A stretch of 64,000 nucleotides of DNA from Adiantum capillus-veneris (lineage: Eukaryota > Streptophyta > Polypodiopsida > Polypodiales > Pteridaceae): assembly GCA_014529385.2 (NCBI GenBank), contig CM043960.1, positions 79,819,332 through 79,883,331 of the forward strand. Reading direction: 5' to 3'. Positions 35,412 through 46,648 of this stretch are shown in pieces. How positions within the stretch are numbered: the stretch's first letter is position 1; each line of letters begins with the position of its first letter. The position numbers and the translations under genes were made by a program. The notes under the pieces were generated by a model, which saw only the letters and a list, made by a program, of their open reading frames with translations, was not told the DNA's origin and searched no databases.

Positions 35412-36083
35412 GCTTTCTCTCTCTCTTTCTTTCTCTACCTCTTTCTCTCCCTCTTTCCCTCTCTCCATCTCTTTCTCTATCTCTCTTTCTTTCTCTCCCT
35501 CTCTTTCTCTACCTCTTTCCCTCTATCTCTCTCTTTCTCTCCCTCTATCCATCACTTTCTCTATCTCTCTTTCTCTCTCTCTTTCTCTACCTCTTTCCAT
35601 CTATCTCTCTCTTTCTCTCCCTCTTTCCCTATCTCCATCTCTTTCTCTATTTTTCTTTCTCTCTCTCTTTCTTTATCTCCCTCTCTATCTACTCTCCCTC
35701 TATCTCTCTCTCTTTCTTTCTCTACTTCTCTTTCTCCCTCTCTATCTCTCTCTTTCTTTCTCTCCCTCTCTTTCTTTCTCTATCTCTCTCTATCTTTTTC
35801 TCCCTCTCTATCTCTCTCTTTCTTTCTCTCCCTCTCCCTCTCTATCTAATCTCTCTCTCTTTCCCTCTCCCTCTTTCCCTCTCCCTCTTTCCCTCTCTCG
35901 CTCTATTTCTCTCTATCTCTACCTCTACCTCTCTTTCTCCCTCTCTATCTCTCTTTCTTTCTCTCCCTCTCTTTCTTTCTCTATCTCTCTCTTTCTTTCT
36001 CTCCCTCTCTATCTCTCTCTATCTCTCTCTTTCCCTCTCTCCCTCTATCTCTCTCTATCTCTACCTCTACCTCTCTATCTCTC
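35411..36083 (+). repeat. Polypyrimidine block, left part (C/T with sparse A, almost no G)
   Basis: About 670 bp of CTCTTTCT/CCCTCTAT-type low-complexity sequence. It is cut at 36083 by element A and resumes at 47613, with CTCTC on both sides. Confidence 0.95.
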
Positions 36084-37041
36084 TATTGCGGGAGCGACTC
36101 ACACACCCATGAAGTGCATGCAAACACTACCTAGATCAACATAATGTCAATCGAGGACACAAATGACACGATAGGCACACGGAGGAAATCTCTTTAGCTT
36201 GTCACGCTGAGACCATTCTACACATACAACACGCTGGAAGGCCAACTAAACCACAATCAAGAACCTCACTGCTCTCAACTACACCACCTAGCCACATACA
36301 CACATACGGAAGGTAACTCACCTAATCATGCCAGATTCGTACAAAAATTAAGGAACACCATCCCCTCACTAGGATACACCTGTCCCTAAGCTTCTACACT
36401 CAAAACCCTCACTCTAAACCCATCTGCGGAAAACACGTAGGATGACGGAGCAGAATTTTGAAAGTGCCCGAAAGTGAAATTTATGAGTACCTATACGTAG
36501 CTTATGTCGCCACAATTCTATAGACTACTAGCATGCAGAAAACAGACATCGTTTGATACACTTACGGCCACAAATAGCTCGTAGATGCGTCGGCGTGTGC
36601 GCTTAGTCTCGTGTGGAATGCTTGGCGTTGTCGCGTAGCTCTCCTCGAGCCTACAGCAATGATGTAGTCGGATCTCCAATGTGTTGAGCAAGTTGGGCGT
36701 AGCTAGAGGATAAAGCTCACGCTCGCTCTCTTTCTCTCTCACACACAGTAGACGGTAGCGCTAAAGTTTTGATTATGATTAAAAGTCTCCTTTTACAAAA
36801 TGACCTAGGTACCATATATACTAAGGCTACCTTAGGTTTAACCAAAAATGGGGTTGAAAGGGTCAAATGGCTTTGTATTTACAATCTGGACGTGCCATTG
36901 CACCCCGGCTTTTGAAACTAGAATAACTACTCATTACAAATGACGTTTATAGCCATAATCCGCAGCATTTCATAACTCGCAAAAGATAAGACTTTGGTAC
37001 GAAACTTGAGTTATGTTGTGTTGTTGACCCAGCAGTCAACA
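36084..37041 (-). repeat. 3' LTR of element A
   Basis: In plus orientation starts TATTGCGGGAGCG (first G mutated) and ends GTTGACCCAGCAGTCAACA. It lacks a 6-bp CACACC duplication present in the other LTR. Contains ACACGTAGGATGAC at about 36428, a half-site of the leader palindrome. Confidence 0.92.
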
Positions 37042-37053
37042 CTCCCCCCTTCC
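37042..37053 (-). promoter_or_regulatory. Polypurine tract of element A
   Basis: The minus strand reads GGAAGGGGGGAG directly before the 3' LTR. Confidence 0.88.
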
Positions 37054-38740
37054 GCGTTCGTGTCGTCCCCGTGATGTGGTCTTTGCTGTCGTTTTGGCTT
37101 CATCTGTTGCACTGCTTGTAACTTTGTCGAACCACAACAAGAACTATGATCCATTATAAGAGCGGACATCTATCATCATAACCATTCATCTTTTGAGATC
37201 CTCTGATTACTTTTATGTCTGCTCTTCTTCATTGGGGACTTATTTGTTCATGTGCAATCATGTTGTTAGTGTTGTCTGCAGCTTTGTCATTGTAGGCCAT
37301 TCTTCGACTCGCCATTGAGGAGAAGTATGCTGTGATCTGAAATTGGTGCTCCAATTCATTTGTCAATTGATTTGAGTAGCATTTCCTTATTGTTGATGTA
37401 GAAGGAATATGTACAAGAGGATGGTGATAGGTGTCTTTAGATTAGGGTCTAAAACCTGGATGACCAAAGGGAAAAAAACCCGGTGGGAAACAAAATGCCT
37501 TTGGTATACGCTCTTATTGGAGTTGAGAAGCTGAACATGAAGTACATGTTCATGAAAGGTGAGTGCTTGGGTGAAACACGGAAAGAGAGCCTGATGCAAG
37601 TGCCAATTATGGGACACTCTATATACATATGAGAAATTTGTCACCAAAAGCATGTAATGTGAAAGAAGGAGATGATGGGTGTTTCGAGGAATAAATGTAG
37701 CACATGTGACATCAAAAGATGTCTCAATAGCTTCCACCTTTCCAAGAAGGGTTGTCAATGTAGAAGTTTCTCCACTCGTATCTCACTGTGCTCAGTACGT
37801 GAGTGTCTTTTGGACCTTCTCCTTCACTTCACCAGACTTAAGTACTTAGACTTCAACTCTTTTGCTCACCTATACTAGCATGACCAACACAACGTAAATA
37901 TGCTCAACCCTTCCAGCTTGAGCAGTACCTAGAATAGCTAAGACGCTTAGACCACAGAGAATATTACTTGAAGCTTTGGGACTAACACCTCACTCATTTT
38001 GTGGCTTAGCTACTCGACTCTGACTTGTATGACTTATCGGTTGCATGTTGACACTGCTTTGTGACAAGTTCTTCGGCTGTTGTAGTGGCTGCTGAGACAT
38101 ACTTCGTGAAGTTTCATCGTTTTCCAGTACCTTCTTCTCTTTGTAGTGCTCAGGCCTCTCGTCAGTCTTTTCTTCATGTGGATTATGGATTTTTTTATTT
38201 TTTCCTAATAATAAACAAAGAAAATCTTAAAACAACTCAACAAAAGAAAAATCATTCAAATAGAAATCTAAATGCTATGTACACTATACACATGTCCCTA
38301 GGGGCTCATATATGGATTTTGTCCCCATACTCCTCTGTAACACTACTATGAGGACATATACTCTAAATTTCGTCAAAAAATTATCACAATAAAACGCAAA
38401 AATTCAATGCATCTCACAAAACATTGCTCTCTAATAGTCATAATGTTAGGTCCGCATTCAAAATGCCTCCCCCCTTCCTATTTGGAGTCATCCTTTACGA
38501 GACAGAGTATCGCAAAGGGTATGTGTTGTTCTTGGGCAATTAGAAGTTGTGCCTATGCAGGCCTTGTAATGTAGCCCTATTATGCATACACAGTCAATGC
38601 ATGGAAAAGATTTATGTTGTGCAAGATGTGGGTATAAGCAATTTGCTTATTGGCATTTGTTGGCGAGGCTTCCTATTCTAAGCAATGTAATGGTCTTTGA
38701 AGCTCCTGTATCGTTGCTTGATTGAAGCGACTTGCTCTCT
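37054..38740. other. Element A 3' interior, no domain found
   Basis: About 1.7 kb between the W-[IV]-P-K ORF and the polypurine tract. Only short frames; none shows RT, RNase H or integrase motifs. Confidence 0.6.
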
Positions 38741-38741
38741 T

Positions 38742-39300
38742 CTAACTGTACTGTAATCGTAGGAAGAATTGTAAGAATTCAAGTGGCGATGCACTGACAG
38801 CAGTTTTGTTGTTCTTCTTTGGGACCCATTTCTTTGCGATTAGTGGCTGTTTTGTTGCTGACGCTCGTTTGGGAACCCATACTTGCCCATGCTTCGTTTG
38901 TGTTTGAAGAGACTTCTTTGGGATCCACCTTTTTGTTGTGTGAGTTGACAGTGGTCTTTGGTTCAACCCTTGTACGCTTGGTTGGGGACGGGATTTAGGC
39001 TTTGAAAGTTGATACTGTGGTTGTTTTGGAATCCAAATGAATTCCTGACTTTTTTGTGCTTGAATCAACTTCTTTGGATCCCAAACCTGAGTTGTGAAAG
39101 CTTGCGACTTTGTGATATTCTTACCCATTCGTGTACGTTTTCCTTGTTTTTGTTTTGGTGTTGGATCTTGTGATTTGTCATTAGAGATCTTTGTCTTCTT
39201 GATCCATATCTATTTTTGGCCAATCTTGCTTTTTGGTATCCAGATTTGTCGAGCTTTTTGGCTTTGACTTGTTGTCCTGTTCTTTTGACCTGTCATGGTT
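38742..39300 (-). CDS. Element A W-[IV]-P-K repeat region, unknown function
   Basis: The main frame 38742-39128 (128 residues, very basic, rich in Lys/Gln/Thr) holds VWDPKKLIQAQ, FIWIPKQPQ, KRWIPKKSLQTQ, QVWVPKRASATK and KKWVPKKNNKT. Just upstream, QIWIPKSKIGQ occurs at about 39230, before a TAG. Units are 15-35 residues apart. Basic charge and aromatic repeats suggest nucleic-acid or protein binding, but this is inference. Gag-adjacent NQWIPLETIAKE in element B may be a relative. Confidence 0.5.
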
Positions 39301-39521
39301 GTTGCTGAAGGGGTTGGTGATAGTGATGGCCTGAGTTGATGATAAGGGATGTCGTAAGATTCATCACTATCGCTACTATCCTCAGCAAGGTTGACTTCTT
39401 GTACTTTCCCTTGATTTTTTGGCTGCTAGTGGAAAGTTACTGTCAGTTTGCTCGTGGGTGGTAGTTTCTTGGAGGACTTTTCTTGCACATTGATTAGAGC
39501 ATTGTTAGCTCGTTGCTCTGG

Positions 39522-40007
39522 TCATATTCCTCCTCGCTGAGTCTTTGCATCCTTATTAGGAGCCATGTATGAGGATGCTTGTGGTGGCTGTGTCTTCACC
39601 GAGGACTTTGGAATCCACTTCTGATGCACTTTATTCGTGTAGTGATGACATTGATTCCCGGGTCGTTGATCTTCTTGAAGCTCGAAGTGTTCTACAGAGT
39701 CATAGAACTCGTCGTCTTCCTCATCTTTTGATTCTCCACATTTCTTTGTTTGCTCCTTATTTTGAGAGCTTGTTGATGTCTGGATCTCTTCGTTTTCCTG
39801 GATTACACTCACTGCAAAATAAGGAACGACATCATAGCCATTTTCATCACAAAAATTTGTTGTGGGAGCATCCTCCACGGCGCACACGTCCAGAGTATCC
39901 AAGATGTGTTCCCATCCAAAAGGCTCTAACTCTTCTTCAGGAAATGGTTCTGGGATATAGTCCCTATCCTCTATAACCCGCTCTAGGATACATTCCTCAT
40001 GTTTCAA
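39522..40007 (-). CDS. Element A acidic ORF with a W-I-P-K motif, unknown function
   Basis: 161 residues, strongly acidic in the first 110 (EEELEPFGWEHILDTLD; KDEEDDEFYDSVEHFE), then basic near the C-terminus with HQKWIPKSSVKT. It occupies the place where RT would be expected. No family recognised. It may be one unit with the downstream repeat region, separated by stops at about 39522 and 39200. Confidence 0.5.
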   Translation of the reverse strand: MKHEECILERVIEDRDYIPEPFPEEELEPFGWEHILDTLDVCAVEDAPTTNFCDENGYDVVPYFAVSVIQENEEIQTSTSSQNKEQTKKCGESKDEEDDEFYDSVEHFELQEDQRPGNQCHHYTNKVHQKWIPKSSVKTQPPQASSYMAPNKDAKTQRGGI

Positions 40008-40078
40008 GCTACCACATTGTTAAGCTCCACACATCCACAGTTCTTTAGGCTTACCTAACCAAGCTGGAAGTTCTGATC

Positions 40079-41402
40079 CTACAATGTGGCGGAATCAAAA
40101 TCCTCAACCGGTGTTCTCGTCACATCCCTATAGTTATGGTCCCTCAAGTTTACCTTTGTTATAGTTTCCATATGTCTCAGGTATATATGGTCATAACCCC
40201 AATCTTGGACCATTTTCAATTGTCGCATGAATGGTCTTCCCAAGATGATGTCATAGTTGTTCTTCTTCAACAACAGCAAAAGTGTGTTCATATTCAATGC
40301 CACAAGAAGTAGCAAGTACTTTTTCTAGCAGTCCTAGGGGCGTTTCCTTGTGTCCGTCTACAAGCTGTAGGGTCATTCGTGTGGATATCAAGGCAGGTTT
40401 TCCCCATTTTTTCCAAACCTCTTTGGTTGCAATGGCCACACCAGCTCCACTGTCAAGGATTGCCATGGTTTTTACACCATTGAATTCCACAGGAAGGGTG
40501 GTGTTTTCATCATCTCCCTCGTAATACTCGCCTACCTTGTTTAATGGCACTGGCCTAGTATTTAGTTGAGGCATTTCAAGCTCTTTGATGCCTTCCTCGA
40601 TTTGAGTCATTGGGGTTTTTACACCAAATTTCTCTAGACATTTACCCACATTAGCCCATATGTTTGGTCTTATTCTGAGCAACTCGGCTAACACTATTGT
40701 ACAGGTGACTGGGGTAGATAGAATATGTACTAGCCCCTTTGAATCGATGGCCTTGTTAGGAGACAGTCTCTGTGATGGGACTGCAACCACATAGGACGGT
40801 AGTGTTCTTAGCGAATGGGGTTGACTATCTATAGATTGTACAGATCCTTTGTTGCCCCAATACGATTGCACATCTAGATTCATTTGAGATCCAGTCTCAA
40901 ATTCCTCTATTGGTGGTAGAAACACTCCTCGTACATCACCAGTATTGTCTACTAGTCTTCTTAGGTCATTGGCTTCATTGGCCTCTCTAACTTGTTTCCA
41001 CAATTCGTCAAGACCATCTATCTCTTTACAATCCTCAGGTATAGCTTGGTGAAATCCCTCGGAAGAGTTATCGGTGGTATTCAGTACTATCCTTGGTTCT
41101 AATGCTGGGTCTTTGAGGTTTGGTCTGTGCTCATCACTAGAATCTGGCTCTTTTAGTTCCTGGTTTGGTGGGATTACTTGTGTAGGCAGGACACGGATCA
41201 CATCCTCAGGTTTTGCAACTGGTGGTTCTAGTAAAGCTTGGGCTGTTTGAATCATTTTCTGGCACATTTCAAACCTTTGCTTTTCTAGTTCCGCATAGGG
41301 ATATGTCATCCACCTGTGTTCTTGGTTTTGGTTGGTTTTTAGCCTCACATCATAGGCTTTCAAGAGGGCATCTAATGTCTCATTAACCTTCTCTGCCAAC
41401 AC
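40079..41402 (-). pseudogene. Element A retropepsin region
   Basis: The 383-residue frame (40251-41402) has a long N-terminal part (LAELLRIRPNIWANVGKCLE) and then the aspartic protease block TMAILDSGAGVAIATKEVW with catalytic D-S-G, followed by SCGIEYEHTFAVV. After a small shift, NYDIILGRPFMRQLKM gives the ILGRxF block that closes a retropepsin. WGYDHIYLR follows and the frame ends at 40079. In normal gypsy elements RT follows at once; here an unrelated acidic ORF does. The protease would cut the gag polyprotein. Confidence 0.85.
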
Positions 41403-43643
41403 AGATCCTCCTGAACTAGCACTTCTCGGTTTCTCATCCGTGGATGGTTCTTCCGAAGAGGTTTAACCATCTGTGTAAGAGAAGGTGCCTCCTTTTCCTC
41501 ATGTTGTTTTATCTTCTCTTCAGCTTCGGTAAGCTTCTCAGCTATGGATTTTTGCTCTCGTTCCCTACGTGCTTTCATCCTAGTCTTTCTAGCTTTCCAA
41601 CTATTTCATTTGCTCTTGGTTTTTTGACTAGGTGCGTCTGTCTTTGGTCCATCATCTGTCTTTGGACTCATGTCACTTTCCGTGTTCTTTGTCTCTAGAT
41701 TCTCATCAGCTTTCTTTTGAGCTTGTGCTCTCGTAACTACTTGAACTGGTATAAAATTTTCATTTTCTGAGCTACTAGGGAGCTGAACAATCCTTAATAC
41801 ATTTGTCGTGATTTTCCTAATTTTCTTTGGGTTTTTCGGGCAATCGGGTATCAAGTGAGTGATGCCACACTCAAGACAACAGGCATTTACTTCAGTGATC
41901 TCTTTATGAGGACATTGTTTGACCAAGTGGTTGTCAAGACTTTTGTGACAACCTGTCTCTGGTTGAGGAGATTCTTTTAGCAGTTCCTCTTGGCTATAAG
42001 CAAGCTTTGACCTAGATAAGCCGCTATTTGAAATGAATCGCAATGTCCTTTCGTCCATTTCATACCTTCTTTCTTTCGACTGAAACCCAGGAGGTGGAGG
42101 TTGTACCGGCCTCACCACTCCATGTGTTTCTCTCCCATTTTGTTGCTCTGAAGGGTAGTACTCACTTTGTTGCTATACCACATTGTAGCTGGTACTGGCG
42201 TTGGTTTATTTGATGCTTCCATCATTGGCATGTATCTCATGTCTACCGGCATTCTAGCACCTGGCAGCGGAGGTTGTTGTCCTAAGACAAGTTGTGGCCT
42301 TAAAACTCCTACTGGTCCTGGCGCATTCCCCGTAATGTATCTAGGTGGAGTAGGTGCTTCTGGAACAGGTTGTACATACCTCTCCCTAGCATTTTCCATG
42401 CTATAATAGCACTCTTCCCCCGTATGGTTCGTCCATTTTCTCTCAATTTCACACCACTTCAGCTCTCCCAAATTAGACCTTACAAGAGGAATCAACCTCT
42501 TGACCAAGTCGTCGATAAGCTTTTCTTGATCAATACGTGCCGTTGGCTTGGCAATGAACTCACTTATTTGTGAAACACTGTGCTGAGAGGATGTGTCATC
42601 TCCTTGACTCTTTAAGTCCTTTTCTTTGTATGCCTCACAGTTATCCACTAGATAAAGAGCTTCTTTGATCAACTCGTTTAGCGTCATCCTCCTTATCATA
42701 TGCAGATCTTTCTGAAGGCCCGCATGTCTCATCCCTGGATAAAGATCAGCATCAGTCGTGCTTGCATAGGTAATTCCGCTCTCGGACAGAGCTTAACATA
42801 TCTCTTGAGCCGTAATGATGCTTTGCGTACTGATTCATCCTCTTTCTGTTTGAATCTATGGATTTGCTAGACCGTGTTGTGAGCAATGCCTTTTGGCAAG
42901 AATTCTTCAATAAACTCCTCAAACAGCTCATCTAGGGTCTCAAAATCCCATTTTTCCACCGAGTCGAACCATGTGGCTGCATCATCTTCTAGAGTCAATC
43001 CAAATCCCGCAAACTATGTCACAAAATCTGAAACTTCCTCTGCTCTATTCACTCTTCTAAAAGCCGTTACGTGATCTCTCGAATCTTTATCTCCGGAGTA
43101 TTTTATGTTTACCCATTTCTGGACTTGGGATGGTCTAACTCGTCGATTGTCTACAAGTCTAACCAAAGACTCTCCCAATCCTTCTCTCGTTATCGCTCTT
43201 GAAGGGAATCCTGGTGGCTCTCTTCTTGGAATTCCTATAGGAATTCTCCTGTTTGGTGGAGGCATTGGTGGTCCTTCATTGACCAAATATCCATCTCTTT
43301 CTAGTACAGTCTGTGGATTTGTGCTTTCTACAACTCTGTATTCTCGTCCATACTTGTCGACAACTATAGACCTCCATTGACAGTCGACTCCGTATGTGTA
43401 GACATATAAGAGCTTGTAATCCGTTATCTCTTCTAGGTATGGATCTGAGCACCTATAAAGATTGACCTCATTGTCGTCAATGTATCTATATAGTCCTTCA
43501 CTCTCATGACCAATCATCCAAACTCTCTCAACAAGATGGATCTTTATCAATTGCAAGTTTGGAAGATCCATTGTGGGAGGATATTCCTCTATCGTCGGGA
43601 TCTCCAAGCTTGTGTAAGCTGCGTTTGAATCTAGGGTAGACAT
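41372..43643 (-). pseudogene. Element A gag polyprotein (capsid and zinc knuckle)
   Basis: Starts MSTLDSNAAYTS at 43643. A 200-residue N-terminal part with GLYRYIDDNEV and EREYRVV-like strands is followed, after a TAG, by the retrotransposon gag core: GLTLEDDAATWFDSVEKWDF, FIEEFLPKGIAHNTV, RFKQKEDESV, LCPRAELPMQARLMLIFIQG. A Pro-rich linker (42112-42500) and a knuckle CLECGITHLIPDC (C-x2-C-x3-H-x4-C, one residue short of CCHC) follow, then a coiled-coil-like Glu/Lys segment (EKLTEAEEKIKQHEEKE). The protein would form particles and bind RNA. TAG stops at about 43014, 42840 and 42112 look like Trp or Gln codons lost by transitions, so the copy was recently near intact. Confidence 0.82.
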
Positions 43644-46629
43644 GATTTCTGGGCTTAAGAGCTTTTGCTCTATTCAAGTAGACTTAGTCCACTGTGTTCA
43701 AGTGCCTTGGTTAGGGAAAAGTCGAAACTATGTCCAAAACCGCAACCGTTTCGTTGCAATTCTCGCAAATTGTCGCTTTTAGACACCCCTAACTTGAGGA
43801 TGTATTTTGAGGCCTCAAACGACGTTTTTTTCAAAGTTGACCTAAATGGTTGCCATAAACACATTTAGTTCAAGTTTTGCTCTAAGATTTGTAGAGTCGC
43901 TCTCAAGCTACGTTTTGATATAAAAACTTTTCCAATCCGATACCGTTTGTGAAAGTTATGGCCAAAATAGGGAAATGCAGTTTAGACTAGTCAAAATGAG
44001 TCCAAATTCAATTTTAAAAGAAGATTTGGGATCTCTGTGACACTATGAACACTCCTGTATGGTCAAAAGTACAGTTGGACCCCAAAATCGGCCTATAGAC
44101 ATCCTACGCGTAGGATGTCTATAGGCTCAGAATTTAACAAAATTTGGTCCAGAGACTCCCCTTAAGTCCAGCAACACAATGGTATGCTCAGAGGTTGATT
44201 TGGACCTAAAAATGGCCTTGAGACATCCTACGTGTAGGATGTCTTTTTGCTCAGAATGACTTCAAATTTTCACCCCAGCTTCTCCTTGATGTGCTGATCA
44301 CAGTGGTGTGCTCATAGGTTGGTTTGGAGTCCTAAATCAAGCTGGAGACATCCTACGCGTAGGATGTCTAACTGCTCAGATTTTGTCCAAACTTGATCCC
44401 AAGATTCTCGTAGTGCTCAGCAACCCAATGGTATACTCAAAATTGAATTTGGATGCCAATAGGTCAAGATTTAGGCTGCAAGAGCTTCTAGTGCACTCCA
44501 AGAGTAGGATGTCTAACAATTCTTGTCTTTGCTTGGTAAATATGCCAAACAATGTCCAAATTCACTTTTGAAAAAAGTTCTGGAATCCTTGAGACACTTA
44601 GAACCTCCCTTTATAGCTACAGTAGAATTTTGACCACTTTATGACCCAGGAGACATCCTACGCGTAGGATGTCTGTTTGCTCTGTTTCAGCTCAAACTTG
44701 CACAGTAGCTTCCCCTTGATGTGCTAAACTCGCAGCTATTTTTAGTTTTTGATTCTGACACCTATAGGTTGGTCAAATGATCAAGAATCTGTTCCAAAAG
44801 CCTAATGTCCGTTCTGATGAATTCACCAGTCAAATCAACTCCAAATTGGACCAAAATTGACTAGGAGGCTTGCCTAAGTCTATACAACACCCTGCTATAT
44901 CCACAGTTTGAATTTGGCCTCTAAATCATGCCTTAGACATCCTACGCGTAGGATGTCTAACTGCTCAGAATTGCCCCAAATTTGAACCACAGACTCTCCT
45001 TAAGGTGCTGATCACTGTGGTACGCTCAGAGGTTGATTTGGAGTGCTAAATCATGGTGAAGACATCCTACGCGTAGGATGTCTAAGTGCTTAGAATTGCC
45101 CCAAACTTGAGCCACAGCTTCCCCTTGATGTCAGCAACCCAATGCTATGCTTAGATTTTAATTTGGATATCAAAAGACCCCAAAACTAGCTGTTCTAGCC
45201 TTTTTTTTTTCTCAAAAAAAAAATGCTAAAGTCTGCTTAAAACCCAATTTTCTCACCCAAATGAGCTGAAAACTCTCACATGCACTCAAAACATCATGTA
45301 TAGCATGCACATGAAGTCACCCTATGGTTTGGTCTCAAAAATTATGCCTTGGGCACAATTTGGATAGGATGTCTGGCAATTTTCGTCTTTTGGTCTTATC
45401 CTGTCAAGATATGGTCAAGTTCCCCTTTCCAGGTGAAAATAGAGTAAAACCTACCTTTTAAACACACTGGTCAACTCAGAATTTCAAAATTTCCACCAGA
45501 TCACCCTGTGGACATCCTACGCGTAGGATGTCTTTTTTCTCAGAATGGACTTCTGTTTCTACCCAAGGTGCTTCTTGATGCATATAACAAGAATATGTGA
45601 TCACAGCAAATTTTGGATGTCAAAATTGCTCAAAATCACCACTTTTGGGAAAATATTTCTCTGAAAGAGTAACATCCCCTTAACTCTCAGTCTATATGTC
45701 CAAATGACATGAGCTTTGGTGTGTGTGTCCAACACAACATGTAGAATATGGGTATGATGTCAAAACTTGATTTTTGCTTCCAGAATCACTCTCTACACAT
45801 CCTACGCGTAGGATGTCTACTGATGAAATTTTTGGCAGAATTCATCCACAGGCATCCCCAAGTCTTGAGCACTACTTTTCAAGCATTCCTACCAGTTTTT
45901 ATGCAAAATTGTGCTCATAATCTTAAGTTTCTTGTTTTCGCGTTTTTGACACTCCATCTTTGGTCTTTTGGGTGTTAAGAGTTGGTCAAAACTCTAGTTT
46001 CAATGTATACTCAGGTAACCCCCCCTTCTGAACACACTGGTGCAGTCAGAATTTTCAAATTTGGTCTCAAGAACCCCCTAGAGACATCCTACACGTAGGA
46101 TGTCTATGTTTACAGAATTGCAGGTTTTCTTCACAAAACCCTTGCAAATGCTCTTTTATATGCACAGCATCAGTCAGTCATACAAAAATATCCACAAAAG
46201 CTTGTTTAATGCATTTTTACCCTCAAAAGCACACTTTTCTATGATTTCAAATGCAATCAAGCACTTTAGCAAATAATTCAGTGCTGAATAGCTCTAGATC
46301 AGAATCAGATCACTTACCTAAAGCTACTCCTACAAATCATATGGGGTTTTGCATCTATGAGTAAAAAAACGCTTCACTGCCACACACGGACTAGTAAACA
46401 CTTTTATCACTTCACAAATCACTCGACCACCAACAACTACTCTAATCCACAGATCCTAACTAAACCTATCTAGTCGCAGCCCCTCCGCAAGACACACGTT
46501 TCCTGGCTATCCACTTGATCGCGGAATATCCTCTTCCGGATCCACTTAAGAAAAACGCTTTCTTTAGCCGAAACTAAATCAAGCAACCATCACACGAGTG
46601 TTAGTAGGAAACATACTTAGGTCCTTGTG
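43644..46629 (-). other. Long leader of element A (primer site to gag)
   Basis: About 3 kb without coding frames, made of degenerate repeat units that carry the palindromes with phrases such as CCCCTTGATGTGCTGA and GGTATGCTCAGAGGTTGATT. In element sense this is the 5' untranslated part of the genomic RNA. Confidence 0.8.
44091..46105. repeat. Array of 24-bp palindromes in the element A leader
   Basis: Each unit is AGACATCCTACG followed by its exact reverse complement. Nine copies: 44097-44120, 44221-44244, 44346-44369, 44651-44674, 44935-44958, 45060-45083, 45510-45533, 45795-45818 and 46082-46105. Five are perfect, four have one mismatch (44221, 45510, 45795, 46082). The first is extended to a perfect 36-bp palindrome (44091-44126). 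Half-copies occur at 44491-44514 and 45361-45374. Spacings cluster near 125-160 bp or about 285 bp. Most copies are followed within a few bases by CTCAGAAT. The array lies between primer site and gag. Confidence 0.95.
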
Positions 46630-46647
46630 TCCCCGGCAGCGGCGCCA
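46630..46647 (-). promoter_or_regulatory. Primer-binding site of element A (Asp-type)
   Basis: The minus strand reads TGGCGCCGCTGCCGGGGA one base after the 5' LTR. This closely matches the primer site complementary to tRNA-Asp used by many plant Ty3/gypsy elements. Confidence 0.88.
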
Positions 46648-46648
46648 A

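Noticed and set aside
35106-36144. Open frames of 247-272 residues rich in Ser/Leu/Phe
   Set aside because: All three overlapping frames are open because the polypyrimidine tract has few stops. Only the first 80-100 codons (HSPA12-like) are of interest.
40282-40524. Plus-strand open frames opposite element A gag/protease
   Set aside because: Shadows of the minus-strand protein-coding frame; no family match.
44091-46105. Palindrome array as a CRISPR array or bacterial intergenic palindromes
   Set aside because: Spacers share repeated phrases with each other, lengths vary, and the array is inside a plant LTR element with primer site and gag.
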